Origin: an uncultured Paracoccaceae bacterium
GTDB taxonomy: Bacteria > Pseudomonadota > Alphaproteobacteria > Rhodobacterales > Rhodobacteraceae
Assembly: GCA_943787985.1 (NCBI GenBank)
Contig: CALSOO010000004.1
Coordinates: 248,001-312,000 of the forward strand
Length of the DNA stretch: 64,000 nucleotides
Reading direction: 5' to 3'
Shown here: positions 36,047-45,599 of the stretch, in pieces
Layout: each line of letters opens with the position of its first letter
Numbering within the stretch: position 1 is the first letter of the stretch
Translations under genes and position numbers: made by a program
The notes under the pieces: model-generated
What the model saw: the letters and a program-made list of their open reading frames with translations, nothing else
The model's database searches: none
Told to the model about the DNA's origin: nothing

Positions 36047-36515
36047 ACACAATGTCGCCGCTACTGTGGCCGAGTATTGCTCCGCCGATTACACGCTGCG
36101 CGGCCGCACCTAATTTTCCGCTGACGCAGCATTTTCCACGCTGCGAGCGCACGCAGCGGGAAAATCGGTCTCACACAATCGGCTCTCACCCGCCGTTAGA
36201 TCGACCGCAGCATATTGCTCAACTGACCCGTCCGCCCCTTGCCATGGACGGCCCAAACCGGACCTTGGCCAGTGGGTGTCGATGCTGCGATGCAGCCCGT
36301 CAGAGCCGCCATTCGCTGCAGTGCTGCAATCGAGGGGTCGGTGGATTCACACAATGCGGGACTTTGCAGACGTTGATTGCATTTGGGTCAATGGCCGGTT
36401 TTTCAATTTGGCAGCTTCAAATTTGGTTTCGCGACATAACCACTTCTATCTTGTTGCGGGCACTGCATCTATCAGGATAGTTAACGATCATTCATAATAG
36501 AAATGCGACACAACC
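36047..36515. other. Intergenic before psd, no gene seen
   Basis: 469 bp between the IS21 end and psd. Frames here are short and lack family features. It contains GC-rich inverted segments (CGCTGACGCAGC...CGCTGCGAGCGCACGCAGCG near 36118-36158) and probably the psd promoter in the AT-rich stretch before 36516. Confidence 0.45.
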
Positions 36516-37208
36516 ATGAAAATGCGCGATACGTTTTTAAAACCGATGCATCCCGAGGGGCGCAAGTTTGTCGGTATCTTCGCCGCCATCACGGCCGTTC
36601 TATTTTTCATTTGGTCCGTCTTGGGGTGGATCAGCGTCGGGCTGACGATCTGGTGCTATTACTTTTTCAGAGATCCTGTGCGCGTCACTCCAACACGTGA
36701 CGGGCTGATCGTCAGCCCTGCTGATGGAATCGTCTCACTTATCGAAAAGGCCGTGCCGCCCGCTGAACTTGGCATGCCCGATATGGCCCTGACGCGCGTC
36801 AGCGTTTTTATGAGTGTCTTTAATTGCCATGTGAACCGCGCACCGATTGCGGGTCAAATAGCGCAGATTGCCTATCGGCCCGGAAAGTTCTTCAATGCGT
36901 CGCTGGACAAAGCAAGCGCTGATAACGAGCGTAACAGCCTGTGTATCCAGATGGCCGATGGCAGGCAGCTTGCCGTCGTGCAAATTGCGGGGCTTGTAGC
37001 GCGACGGATTGTTTGTTTTTCTACCAAGGGCGATACCCTGCGCACAGGAGAGCGGTTTGGTTTGATCCGCTTTGGGTCGCGCTTGGACGTCTATCTGCCC
37101 GATGGTTTAGAACCGTTGGTCAATCTCGGGCAAACCATGGTCGCAGGCGAAACCGTTCTCGCTGATCTTGCCGCAACTGAAGCGGCGCGCATTGCGCGGG
37201 TTGACTAA
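36516..37208 (+). CDS. psd: Phosphatidylserine decarboxylase proenzyme (short type)
   Basis: Converts phosphatidylserine to phosphatidylethanolamine. The 230-aa short-type proenzyme has an N-terminal membrane hairpin ([20 protein letters not shown]) then [46 protein letters not shown] and NERNSLCI. The self-cleavage site is in [15 protein letters not shown], where the Ser becomes the pyruvoyl group. The pssA gene follows immediately (3 bp), forming the PS-to-PE pathway. A start six bases downstream (MRDTFLKP) is an alternative. Confidence 0.95.
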   Translation: MKMRDTFLKPMHPEGRKFVGIFAAITAVLFFIWSVLGWISVGLTIWCYYFFRDPVRVTPTRDGLIVSPADGIVSLIEKAVPPAELGMPDMALTRVSVFMSVFNCHVNRAPIAGQIAQIAYRPGKFFNASLDKASADNERNSLCIQMADGRQLAVVQIAGLVARRIVCFSTKGDTLRTGERFGLIRFGSRLDVYLPDGLEPLVNLGQTMVAGETVLADLAATEAARIARVD

Positions 37209-37211
37209 GTG

Positions 37212-37967
37212 ATGAGCGAACCCTCTGGCAACGCAAAACAACCCGACATTCGCCTGTTCCATCTGCTGCCCAACCTATTGACGATTACGGCGATTTGCGC
37301 GGGGCTGACTGCAATCAGGTTCGGCTACGAGGGCGACTTTGAAATGGCAGTCCGCCTCGTGCTGGCTGCCTGTGTTCTTGATGGTCTGGACGGCCGGTTG
37401 GCGCGTTTGATGAAACGCGAAACGGCCGTTGGGGCAGAGCTCGACTCACTCGCCGATTTCGTGAATTTCGGAGTTGCTCCAGTGTTGATTTTGTACAGCT
37501 GGGCGTTGCAGGATTTGCGAAGTGCAGGCTGGATTGCAGTCTTATTCTACGCGGTATGCTGCGTTTTGCGGTTGGCACGTTTTAATGTCAGCAGCCGTTT
37601 GGAAAGTGACGATTCGATCTGCGAATTTTTTGTTGGCGTGCCTTCGCCAGCAGGCGCGATTCTGGTGTCGTTTCCAATGGTTGTCTCATTTGCGGATTTT
37701 GATCTGCCGTTAGCTCCGCCCGCCGTTGTCGCCCTTCATATTTGTCTCGTTGGGCTGCTAATGATCAGCCCGGTTCCGACCTACTCATTCAAAGGTGCAA
37801 CAATCAATCGCGCAAATGCCAAATATGCCCTTCTGGTGGCTGCCACTTTGGCGGCATCCTTACTGACATATCTTTGGGCGACAATGGCGGTGTTGACCAT
37901 CGCTTACATCGGTTGCCTCGTTTGGGCATACCGAACCTACCGCATTGCAAATACATCAAAAGGATAA
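37212..37967 (+). CDS. pssA: CDP-diacylglycerol-serine O-phosphatidyltransferase
   Basis: Makes phosphatidylserine from CDP-diacylglycerol and serine. The 251-aa membrane protein contains the CDP-alcohol phosphotransferase motif D-G-x2-A-R-x8-G-x3-D-x3-D in LDGRLARLMKRETAVGAELD and DSLADFVNFGVAP, plus LLPNLLTITAICAGL and about seven helices. Either the GTG at 37209 or the ATG at 37212 starts it. It is coupled to psd and followed 4 bp later by the truncated methyltransferase. Confidence 0.95.
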   Translation: MSEPSGNAKQPDIRLFHLLPNLLTITAICAGLTAIRFGYEGDFEMAVRLVLAACVLDGLDGRLARLMKRETAVGAELDSLADFVNFGVAPVLILYSWALQDLRSAGWIAVLFYAVCCVLRLARFNVSSRLESDDSICEFFVGVPSPAGAILVSFPMVVSFADFDLPLAPPAVVALHICLVGLLMISPVPTYSFKGATINRANAKYALLVAATLAASLLTYLWATMAVLTIAYIGCLVWAYRTYRIANTSKG

Positions 37968-37971
37968 CGCT

Positions 37972-38262
37972 TTGGAACTCAATGCCGTCAAGACTTCCTA
38001 TGCGCGTTTGGCGCCTGTCTATGATAAGACGTTCGGGGCGATCACAAATGTGGGGCGGCGTAAGGCTGTTGACTACATCAACGCGCAAGATGTCGCGACT
38101 GTTCTTGAGGTTGGCGTTGGTACTGGTCTTGCTTTGCCGACGTATCGGAGCGACCTTGACGTCTCCGGCATTGACTTCAGTGATGACATGCTCGCCAAGG
38201 CGCAAGCCAAGGTAGACCTGCATCGCCTTGAGCACGTCAAAAGCCTTAGGCAGATGCCTTGA
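37972..38262 (+). pseudogene. pmtA: Phosphatidylethanolamine N-methyltransferase PmtA, truncated
   Basis: The frame starting at the TTG at 37972 reads AVKTSYARLAPVYDKTFGAI, then the SAM-binding motif I VATVLEVGVGTGLALPTYRS and VSGIDFSDDMLAKAQAKV. It ends after about 96 codons (LEHVKSLRQMP, TGA); full-length PmtA is about 200 aa. The sequence after the stop does not continue the family in any frame. Intact, it would methylate PE towards phosphatidylcholine. An IS1380 copy lies 288 bp downstream but did not cut the gene directly. Confidence 0.82.
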
Positions 38263-38549
38263 AGTCATCGATTACGTTCTTCTATGTTGTCCAACTGGGT
38301 GCCCCTTTCATGGACTGGGAGGAGCTCGCTAATGTCTTGGAATAAGGACTAAGTTTAACATCCGGCTTGCCTGAATGCGAGGCGCAGCAGATGTTCGGGC
38401 CTGTGCGTTGATATCGCGCCTGAAAGTGGCCCTCGACAACCAATGAACACGGTTTGAGGCCTGTTACAGGCTTCTATAAGTTCCCTGCGGCCTAGTTACC
38501 CAAGTACTCCAAAGCGCAACAACCGTAATTCGCTCTGACTACTACTAAA

Positions 38550-40214
38550 CCGACATTCCCCAAGTAGAATGCCGTTCTTTCCAGTTTGTACCGGTTTTGC
38601 GTGCCGATCAAGACTCTTGGACAAGCTGTGCCTGGTACTCGGTGATCTGTCGTGCGGCCTGATCGCTATTTTGGGTTCGGCAGCAGGTTTGACCCGGCTT
38701 TTTGGCTGAACATCACCGGCCCAGACGGACCAATTGAGCCACGTTCCTTTAGATTTCATCGCTAAGGCGGTCATGCGGGAACCGGCGGTGCGCGCAGCCG
38801 CTGGATGGCTGCCAAGATGCGATTGAATAAATCTCCGCTGACGGCAACTTCAGCAAGCTGGAAGGTAATGGCACGGGCATGTCGGACGACGCGCGCACCA
38901 ATCTTGATCAGCCGGGTTTGCAAGCTGGTTAGAGACCAGTCGGCCATCTCTTTGGGAAGGTCCGTGCCTTGCAGGAAGACACCCAGATTGTAGGCCAGTG
39001 CGTGAAGCTGAAGGCGGACCTCGTTTTGCGCCATGCCCTTGCAAGACAACCGTGTCCAGTTGATAGCTTGCTTGCCTTCCTTGATGTACTGCTCGGCGGT
39101 GCCGCGTTGATTGTAGAAGCGGATGATCCAGTCTGGCTCCATTGGCAGGTTGGTGACGACAAAGCCGACACGCGGGAACAACTCGCCGGGATGCCACTCG
39201 ACCTTGGCGATAACGCGGCGAGGCTTGTCCCAGGACACCGCCTGATACTCAAAGTCACCGTAGATACGCTTCACGCCTTTTGGCGGACGACCCATCGGGC
39301 GCTTGAGCAGATGCGCAATCCTGCCCTGAAGAACACGATTGGTGCGGAGGCGAATGGCGTAGTAATATCTCTCCGCTTCCAGAGTTTTGTATAGCTTTGG
39401 CATGGCGAAGGCAGCATCGCCCCGGAAGAACCGCATCAGGTGACGGTCCGCATATCGCGCTATGATCGGCTTCAGAACCTCCTCCCATCCATACGCGCTG
39501 TGCACATTACCGGGGCGCAGAGCGCAGCGTTCGAGATGACCGAACTGGTTGAAAACGAACAGCGGGTGATAACACATGCAACCGAAATGCCCGTTCCAGG
39601 CCGTGCCCTCCTGCGCTCCGTGGGTTGGACTGACCGAGCTATCCATATCCAGCGTGATCCACTTGGGCGGTTTGCGTTCGTGAACACGGTCGATCCATTG
39701 CCCCGGCAGATCAGTCAGCGCAGTGCGGTTACCAGCCGCCGTCAGCACCTCTGTTTCGAACCGTCCCATCTGGCTTGCTGACGCGGCCTTGGCATCAACG
39801 GCCCGTCCTCCGACCACCTGCCGCATCACTGGATCGAGCGCCAGACGATCCGCATCATTCACATCATCGTACCCGGCCAGCCGACCAAAGACCGACTGTC
39901 GCAACAGGCCGACCAGTGAGTGCAGACGATTGTGACCAGTGCGGGTGTCACTCAGAACGCCGCCCGCAATGTCGTGCAGGCCAAGCACCTCGTCCAGTTC
40001 CCGAAACAACAGCAGACCACCGTCCGAACTGATCTTTGATCCATGAAATTCCAGCCGCACGCGACGGTCAAATCCAAGCCGAACATTTCCGGTTTCGCCT
40101 GCACCCTTTGGGTGATCCATGATCTGCCACCTTCAACCCTATTAACATGCTGAAACATAACACATTAGTGGCTTCCAGAGGCGCGAAAACATCGGGCTAC
40201 TTGGGGAATGCGGG
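38550..40214 (-). mobile_element. Complete IS1380-family insertion sequence
   Basis: About 1665 bp, bounded by inverted ends CCGACATTCCCCAAGTAG (38550-38567) and the reverse complement of CCCGCATTCCCCAAGTAG (40197-40214), 16 of 18 matching. Both ends are flanked by CTAAA (38545-38549 and 40215-40219), a 5-bp target duplication. The transposase is intact, so this is a recent insertion. Confidence 0.9.
38771..40120 (-). CDS. IS1380-family transposase
   Basis: 449-aa DDE transposase. Landmarks are FHGSKISSDGGLLLFRELDE, GYDDVNDADRLALDPVMRQV, the first Asp in PPKWITLDMDSSVSPTHGAQ, the second in RHLMRFFRGDAAFAMPKLY, and the Glu in YNQRGTAEQYIKEGKQAINW. Length is normal. The start is MDHPKGAGETGNVRLGF at 40120. 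Confidence 0.94.
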   Translation of the reverse strand: MDHPKGAGETGNVRLGFDRRVRLEFHGSKISSDGGLLLFRELDEVLGLHDIAGGVLSDTRTGHNRLHSLVGLLRQSVFGRLAGYDDVNDADRLALDPVMRQVVGGRAVDAKAASASQMGRFETEVLTAAGNRTALTDLPGQWIDRVHERKPPKWITLDMDSSVSPTHGAQEGTAWNGHFGCMCYHPLFVFNQFGHLERCALRPGNVHSAYGWEEVLKPIIARYADRHLMRFFRGDAAFAMPKLYKTLEAERYYYAIRLRTNRVLQGRIAHLLKRPMGRPPKGVKRIYGDFEYQAVSWDKPRRVIAKVEWHPGELFPRVGFVVTNLPMEPDWIIRFYNQRGTAEQYIKEGKQAINWTRLSCKGMAQNEVRLQLHALAYNLGVFLQGTDLPKEMADWSLTSLQTRLIKIGARVVRHARAITFQLAEVAVSGDLFNRILAAIQRLRAPPVPA

Positions 40215-40321
40215 CTAAAGAGTTGATGCTATCTATGATTGCGGTATGCCCGCGTTATGAGTGAATTTTTTGCCGGTTGGAATTTGCCCAGTGTTGGCAA
40301 AACAGTTATTGGGTGGGGAAG

Positions 40322-41434
40322 ATGAGCGCAATTCAGCAACTGACACCTTACATGCAGGCGTACTCCAGCGAGTTTGCCGATGATGGGAATGTGAATTGGC
40401 TACCCTACACGATGTATTTTCACCCCTTCAATTATAGATCTGAGGTTGTGAACACCGATGCCAGTGGATTTCGGTATTCCCAGCACAATGGGATTGGATA
40501 TTCGGTTGCGGACCACGACGGGGTTAATGCCTGTCATGTGATAGCGGGTGGTTCTACCGTGTTTGGAATCGGCGCAAGTGGAGATCAAAATAGTCTGCCC
40601 TCTCGCATGAGCGCGCATACATCCGATGCAACGCCGTGGATCAACTTTGGGGCTCGCAGCTTCAACTCGACGCAAGAGATGATTTTGTTCTCACTTCAAC
40701 GCCATCGCTTACCAAAGGTCAAAAGCGTTGTCTTGATGTCTGGCTTTAATGACTTGGGTCTAGCTCGGTTGCCAGAACGTTTGCGGCAGGAACATGGTGC
40801 ATTCTTTATGTGTAAGGATTTCTTTGACGCTATGGGGCAGAAGAAGCAATCACGGTTTTCGAAATAGCTTGGTAGCACCAAAGGTTTGGATTCTTTTGGT
40901 AAAGTGCCTTCGTTGGACGGGCAAATCGATTATGCCTTTCAGCTCACGTTACGCAACTTGGCCAATTGGCAGGCAATGTGTGTACAGATGGGGGTACCTT
41001 TGACATTTGTTTTGCAGCCATTGGCCAACTGGGTGCGCGAAACCGGTTCCGTCGAGGAAGAGGTCCTGTTTGCCGAACGAGAAGCCGATGGCGGGTTTGC
41101 CGAGCACTATGGCGATATCCTTACGCAAGACAGCTACCAGACCTATCGCGACCGCCTTGCGGAAGGTGCCGCGCAACTGGGCGTTTCTTTCGTCGATCTC
41201 ACGAGCCTGTTAAAGCAGGCTGTTGCGCCAGATTTCTGGCTGTTCGTAGACAGGATTCACTTCACCGATCAAGGCCACGATCTTGTCTCAAAATTACCTC
41301 TCGATTCCATTAATGCAAAGGGCCCTCAATATGAAAATCATCAAAGCGCTTTTCAGGAAAATACTCTGGAAAAAAAACCAAAGCTAAGAAAGAAGATGCG
41401 TCCATCTATCCGATGTTTTGAAGTCAGTAATTAG
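40322..41434 (+). pseudogene. SGNH/GDSL-like hydrolase with in-frame amber stop
   Basis: One reading frame from MSAIQQLTPYMQAYSSEFAD to 41434 encodes an SGNH-type protein interrupted by TAG at 40865-40867. Before the stop: FHPFNYRSEVVNTDASGFRY, the nucleophile block HVIAGGSTVFGIGASGDQN, NFGARSFNSTQEM and VVLMSGFNDLGLARLPE (GxND). After it: TFVLQPLANWVRETGS and the catalytic DRIHFTDQGHDLVSK. The two parts total about 370 codons. It heads the cluster; the 709-aa protein gene starts 28 bp downstream. Related SGNH proteins occur with carbamoyltransferases and may act on acylated or glycosylated products. Confidence 0.8.
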
Positions 41435-41462
41435 TCGGCCTCCAGTGTCGAAAGGACCGCCG

Positions 41463-43592
41463 ATGTGGCGCGACGTATTTCTGTTTTCATGTAATCCAGA
41501 AGTTTATTTGGACGTGGATAATATCCGTAGCCTTTTGCCCGAAATTGGAAATGGTGCCCTCGAAATTGACACGCAACTGGCGTCATTGCGCCAGTCTTGC
41601 GCGAGTTGCGCGGAGGGTTGGTCCACAGTGTTTTCAAGCGCTGAAACAGACTTTTATTCGGAAGTCATGAGCGCTGTCGTTGAACAAACCGCCCCTCTGG
41701 CCGCCGCAACCGGGGCGGCATTGCAAAGCATCAGTGCACCGAGCGTCTTCGAAGACCCGTTGCACTTGAAACTGATGACGCTATTGGCAGATGATGTTGG
41801 CGTTAGTTCTGCTGAGCGTTGGCGTTTTGACACGTTCCGGGACATTGCCCGCAGTCACGATCTGACATCGGTGACAGCTTCGCTACGCGAGTTGGCGGAC
41901 CACCGCGGAATCCGTGATGGCTGTTTTCGCTTAGCAGCGACGATTTACGCAATGAGTCGTCGCAGCGAGACCTTTGATTGCGAGTTGATCGGTATCGACC
42001 TCGCCTGGCGGTCTGTAGGTCTATCGCCGATGTGGCGTGCTTTGCGTGCAACTGACGCGAGATGGACAAAGCTTGATATGGGTGTTTCCACGGGTGCGGC
42101 CCTTGCCGAGGGAGCAGACGCCGCGGCGTTTGCGCGTGCGATTGTCGACCAAATGAGCCATGAGCCCGTGGTTGTAAAACGGGTGACGCACGGCATCGCC
42201 ATTTTTGAGACCCTTGTCCAAGAGTTCGACGCGTTGGTGCGCGACATTGCGGCGGCGGTAAGTGATCCGCGGTTGGCGATGGGCATTATGGTTCAGGGCC
42301 GGGCACGCGAGGCGCGCGTGTATCACCAGAGCTTTATGCTGGATGGCAAGCCCCTTTCAGACTGGTTTGACGCAGCGCAGGCGGATCCGATGCCGCTGGT
42401 CGATGCCATTGGCCGCAGTAAACTTGTGCGACCAGATGATCCTGATCGTAGCCTTCTTATCAACGGGTTGATCCGTGAAGGAGGTGCGATGTTCCGCATA
42501 TTCACGGCCTCGGATATTGCGATTATGCGGCGCTGGATTGCGTCACTGAAGCAACACAACGCCGACAGAATCTCCATACGTTTGAAACCCCAAACCACCC
42601 TGCGCCTAGACCCGCGGTCCGTAAAAGGCGGGGACATGGATCTGGGCGTGTTTCCTTCGGACGTACGTTCCGCGTATTATCTTATGCAGGGACGCGTTTT
42701 GCCCCCACGCACGCGAGAATTTGCCCAGGCATATTGCAGGTTTTGGTTGGATCAATCGCGTGGCGCGGTGGATGCCGATAATCGATCTTTGCCCCCCAAA
42801 TGGCACCCTGGCGCGCTTCGCGAGTGGTTGCTGACCACGCATGAGACACATGCCGCGGCATTTGACGGCTCGAACGCCGATGAAATACCAAGCTGTGCGG
42901 CCGTTATCGATCAGACCTTGCAGCTTGCCCCTTTGACATTGATCGATGGCGCATGGTTGCAAGGATTTACTGAAGTATCTCTTGCTGCAAGCCGTGTCGG
43001 TGCGCCGCTATTCGAAACCTATTGGGATGAACTGGGTAATGGTGATTGGTCCATTAACCATCCCAAAGTTTATCGGGATGTTCTGGCTGCAATGGACATC
43101 AGGCTTGCGCCAACCAGCAATCAGGCATTTGCGCAAGATGTTCGGTTTCGTGACGCATCTTTCCGTCTGCCTGTCTATTGGCTGTGTCTTGGAAAACTAC
43201 CAATGTCCTTGCGACCGGAAATCCTTGGGATGAATCTTGCGATGGAATTGTCCGGGGTCGGTGGCGGTTATCGCAATGCGCACGTGTTCCTAGAGCATTA
43301 TGGTTTTCCCACAGTTTTCGTCGATTTGCATAATACGATCGACAACGTGTCGACGGGTCATTCCGCTTGGGCAGCGGATGCCATCGATGCCTTTATGCAA
43401 ACGACCCAAGACCTAGTGCCACCAGAGCAATCTTGGGCACGGATCAGACTGGGTTACGCATCGCTTGCGCCAATTTTTGATGATCCTGCCGATCTGGATT
43501 TTTTTGCAAAAGCCGGCGCTGGCGACACAACGCAGGCAACAGGTTGGCAATATCAGCATGCGCCATTGCAACGGCAAGAGGCAGCCGAATGA
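41463..43592 (+). CDS. Large protein with C-terminal haem-oxygenase-like diiron oxidase domain
   Basis: 709 aa from ATG 41463, preceded by AAAGGA. The first ~490 residues are not recognised; they look soluble and mostly helical, with RIFTASDIAIMRRWIASL near the middle. The last ~200 residues resemble the iron-containing redox enzyme family (Haem_oxygenas_2, HDO fold): ETYWDELGNGDWSINHPKVY, ILGMNLAMELSGVGGGYR and VDLHNTIDNVSTGHSAWAAD. Candidate metal ligands are Glu504, Glu518, His533, Glu595, His623, Asp627 and His633. HDO enzymes N-hydroxylate or cleave amino-acid-derived substrates using O2. It overlaps the carbamoyltransferase gene by four bases. The substrate is unknown; this is the likely key oxidase of the cluster. 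Confidence 0.72.
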   Translation: MWRDVFLFSCNPEVYLDVDNIRSLLPEIGNGALEIDTQLASLRQSCASCAEGWSTVFSSAETDFYSEVMSAVVEQTAPLAAATGAALQSISAPSVFEDPLHLKLMTLLADDVGVSSAERWRFDTFRDIARSHDLTSVTASLRELADHRGIRDGCFRLAATIYAMSRRSETFDCELIGIDLAWRSVGLSPMWRALRATDARWTKLDMGVSTGAALAEGADAAAFARAIVDQMSHEPVVVKRVTHGIAIFETLVQEFDALVRDIAAAVSDPRLAMGIMVQGRAREARVYHQSFMLDGKPLSDWFDAAQADPMPLVDAIGRSKLVRPDDPDRSLLINGLIREGGAMFRIFTASDIAIMRRWIASLKQHNADRISIRLKPQTTLRLDPRSVKGGDMDLGVFPSDVRSAYYLMQGRVLPPRTREFAQAYCRFWLDQSRGAVDADNRSLPPKWHPGALREWLLTTHETHAAAFDGSNADEIPSCAAVIDQTLQLAPLTLIDGAWLQGFTEVSLAASRVGAPLFETYWDELGNGDWSINHPKVYRDVLAAMDIRLAPTSNQAFAQDVRFRDASFRLPVYWLCLGKLPMSLRPEILGMNLAMELSGVGGGYRNAHVFLEHYGFPTVFVDLHNTIDNVSTGHSAWAADAIDAFMQTTQDLVPPEQSWARIRLGYASLAPIFDDPADLDFFAKAGAGDTTQATGWQYQHAPLQRQEAAE

Positions 43593-45419
43593 CCAAATAT
43601 CATCTGGGGCTGTCCGCCTACTATCACGACAGTGCAGCCGCGTTGGTGTCCGAAGGTCGTATCATCGCCGCCGCCCAGCAAGAGCGTTTCAGGCGCAAGC
43701 GGCATGACAGTGCGTTTCCAAGCGACGCCATCAAATATTTCATTGATGCTGCAGGTATCGACCTCAGCGATTTGACGACTGTGAGCTATTACGAAAACCC
43801 AAGCGAAAAGCTGGGCCGCACGTTGTCTTCATTTGCAAGTGCGGGCCCTGGTGGGCTTAACGTATTCTCACATGTTTTGCCTGAGTGGGTGCGATGGAAA
43901 GCGCGCCCCACCGCAACGCTCCGCCGCGAAATGGCCAAGCTGGGTCGTGGTGATGCGCCCAAGAACATTACCTTTGGTTCGCATAACAGATCACATGCGG
44001 CCTCTGCGTTTTTGCCCTCACCTTATGACAGTGCTGCGGTCTTGTGCGTTGATGGTGTGGGCGAATGGCACACAACGACAATCTGGCACGGACAGGACAC
44101 CAAGCTTGAGCTGATGAATTCCGTATCCTACCCGCATTCTCTGGGCCTTCTATACTCTGCGTTCACATATTTCGCTGGGTTTAAGGTGGATTCAGGCGAA
44201 TATAAGCTCATGGGCCTTGCTCCCTACGGGACACCGAAATACGTCGACAAAATTCGCGAAAACCTGATCGAGTTGCGCTCGGATGGATCATTTTCACTAA
44301 ACATGCAGTATTTCGAATTCCTCAAAGGTCAGCGCATGGTGGGAGAGCCATTTGAACAATTGTTTGGAAAACCTAAACGCGATCCCGAAAGCGAACTGAC
44401 CCAAGACGTTTGCGATCTTGCCGCATCGATCCAAACCGTGACGCAGGATGCCATATTGGGCCTTGCCCGGGCCGCGCGCGACATGTCCGGTGAAAATCGG
44501 CTGTGCCTTGCTGGCGGGGTTGCGTTGAACTGCGTTGCGAATGGCGTCCTCGCGCGATCAGGTCTGTTTTCGGAGATATGGATTCAACCCGCTGCTGGGG
44601 ATGCTGGATGTGCGTTGGGTGTTGCGCTGGATCAAGACGCACAACACACCAATCAGCGTCCAAAACGATTGGCCAATCATACCGATGCCATGCAAGGTGC
44701 GTATCTGGGCCCCGCGTTCTCGTCTGCTGAGATAACGGCCTTTCTGGATTCCAGTGCAGCGCCCTATGCAATTTTATCTGATGACGATTTATCCGAGCAG
44801 ATCGCAGGCTATCTGGCAGAAGGCAAAGTCGTCGGATGGTTTCAAGGGAAAATGGAATTTGGCCCACGCGCCCTTGGAGCACGGTCTATCATTGGCGATG
44901 CCCGCAACGCCGAAATGCAAAAGACGATGAACCTTAAGATCAAGTTTCGGGAATCATTCCGCCCCTTTGCTCCGATCGTTCTTGCCGAGAGTGCAGAGAC
45001 CTATTTCAACGTTACGCAAAACAGCCCGCATATGTTGATCGTGTCCTCTGTACTCGAGAAATGGCGTACGGGCACCGCGTCTAGGTGGGTTGGGGTCGAT
45101 CAATGCAGTGCGCTCGACGTTACCGGCTATTACGCATGTTGATCATTCGGCGCGTGTTCAAACTGTGCACGACGAAACCAATCCAAAGCTTGCAGAGCTA
45201 TTGCGCATGTTGCAGCGCAAGACCGACTGTCCTGTGCTTGTGAACACCTCGTTCAATGTCCGTGGCGAGCCGATCGTTTGTACCCCGCAAGAAGCCTACA
45301 CATGTTTCATGCGTACCGGCATGGATGTTTTGGTTTTAGAGGACTGTGTGCTGCTCAAATCCGAGCAACCCGCATTCGAAGAGGACACTGATTGGCGCGA
45401 AGCAATTGCGCTGGATTAA
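43589..45419 (+). pseudogene. NodU/CmcH/TobZ-type carbamoyltransferase, frameshifted
   Basis: O- or N-carbamoyltransferase using carbamoyl phosphate and ATP. The YrdC/Kae1-like N-terminus reads MTKYHLGLSAYYHDSAAALV and QERFRRKRHDSAFPSDAIKY, then HNRSHAASAFLPSPYDSAAV, LCVDGVGEWHTTTIWHGQ and LCLAGGVALNCVANG. The C-terminal part has VGWFQGKMEFGPRALGARSI and, in another frame from about 45080, HVDHSARVQTVHDETNPKL and LVNTSFNVRGEPIVCTPQEA. The frame changes between 45062 and 45090. The expected full length of about 610 aa is retained across both frames. Confidence 0.88.
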
Positions 45420-45443
45420 CCGACACGTAACATAAGGCACGTC

Positions 45444-45599
45444 ATGCTAAGAACTCTATCCGCAATCCTGTTCATTATCCTGTTTCTACCAGTCTGGGCC
45501 GTCCGTCGCGTGACAGGCATCAGTCGATTTGAACGCAGTTTCCATCGCCGTACCAGCACGTGGGACAGTCCTGTCATATCGAAGGAATCGCGATCATGA
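45444..45599 (+). CDS. 51-aa single-helix membrane peptide
   Basis: Not recognised. The frame ATG 45444 to TGA 45599 encodes a hydrophobic helix (MLRTLSAILFIILFLPVWAV) followed by a basic tail (RRVTGISRFERSFHRRTS). It lies 24 bp after the carbamoyltransferase and overlaps the aminotransferase start by four bases (ATGA), the same coupling seen elsewhere in the operon, which argues that it is translated. Small membrane proteins often accompany bacterial carbamoyltransferases; the role is unknown. Confidence 0.65.
   Translation: MLRTLSAILFIILFLPVWAVRRVTGISRFERSFHRRTSTWDSPVISKESRS

Noticed and set aside
36052..36480. 142-codon frame upstream of psd
   Set aside because: Low-quality composition (Pro/Arg/Cys-rich), no motif, and located in IS-end-derived sequence.
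38496..38774. 92-codon minus-strand frame across the IS1380 left end
   Set aside because: It spans the element boundary and has no known family features.
34566..40867. Pyrrolysine or general stop-codon readthrough to explain the in-frame stops
   Set aside because: No pyl genes or tRNA are seen, a third break is TAA, and neighbouring genes carry ordinary frameshifts; simple gene decay explains all of them.
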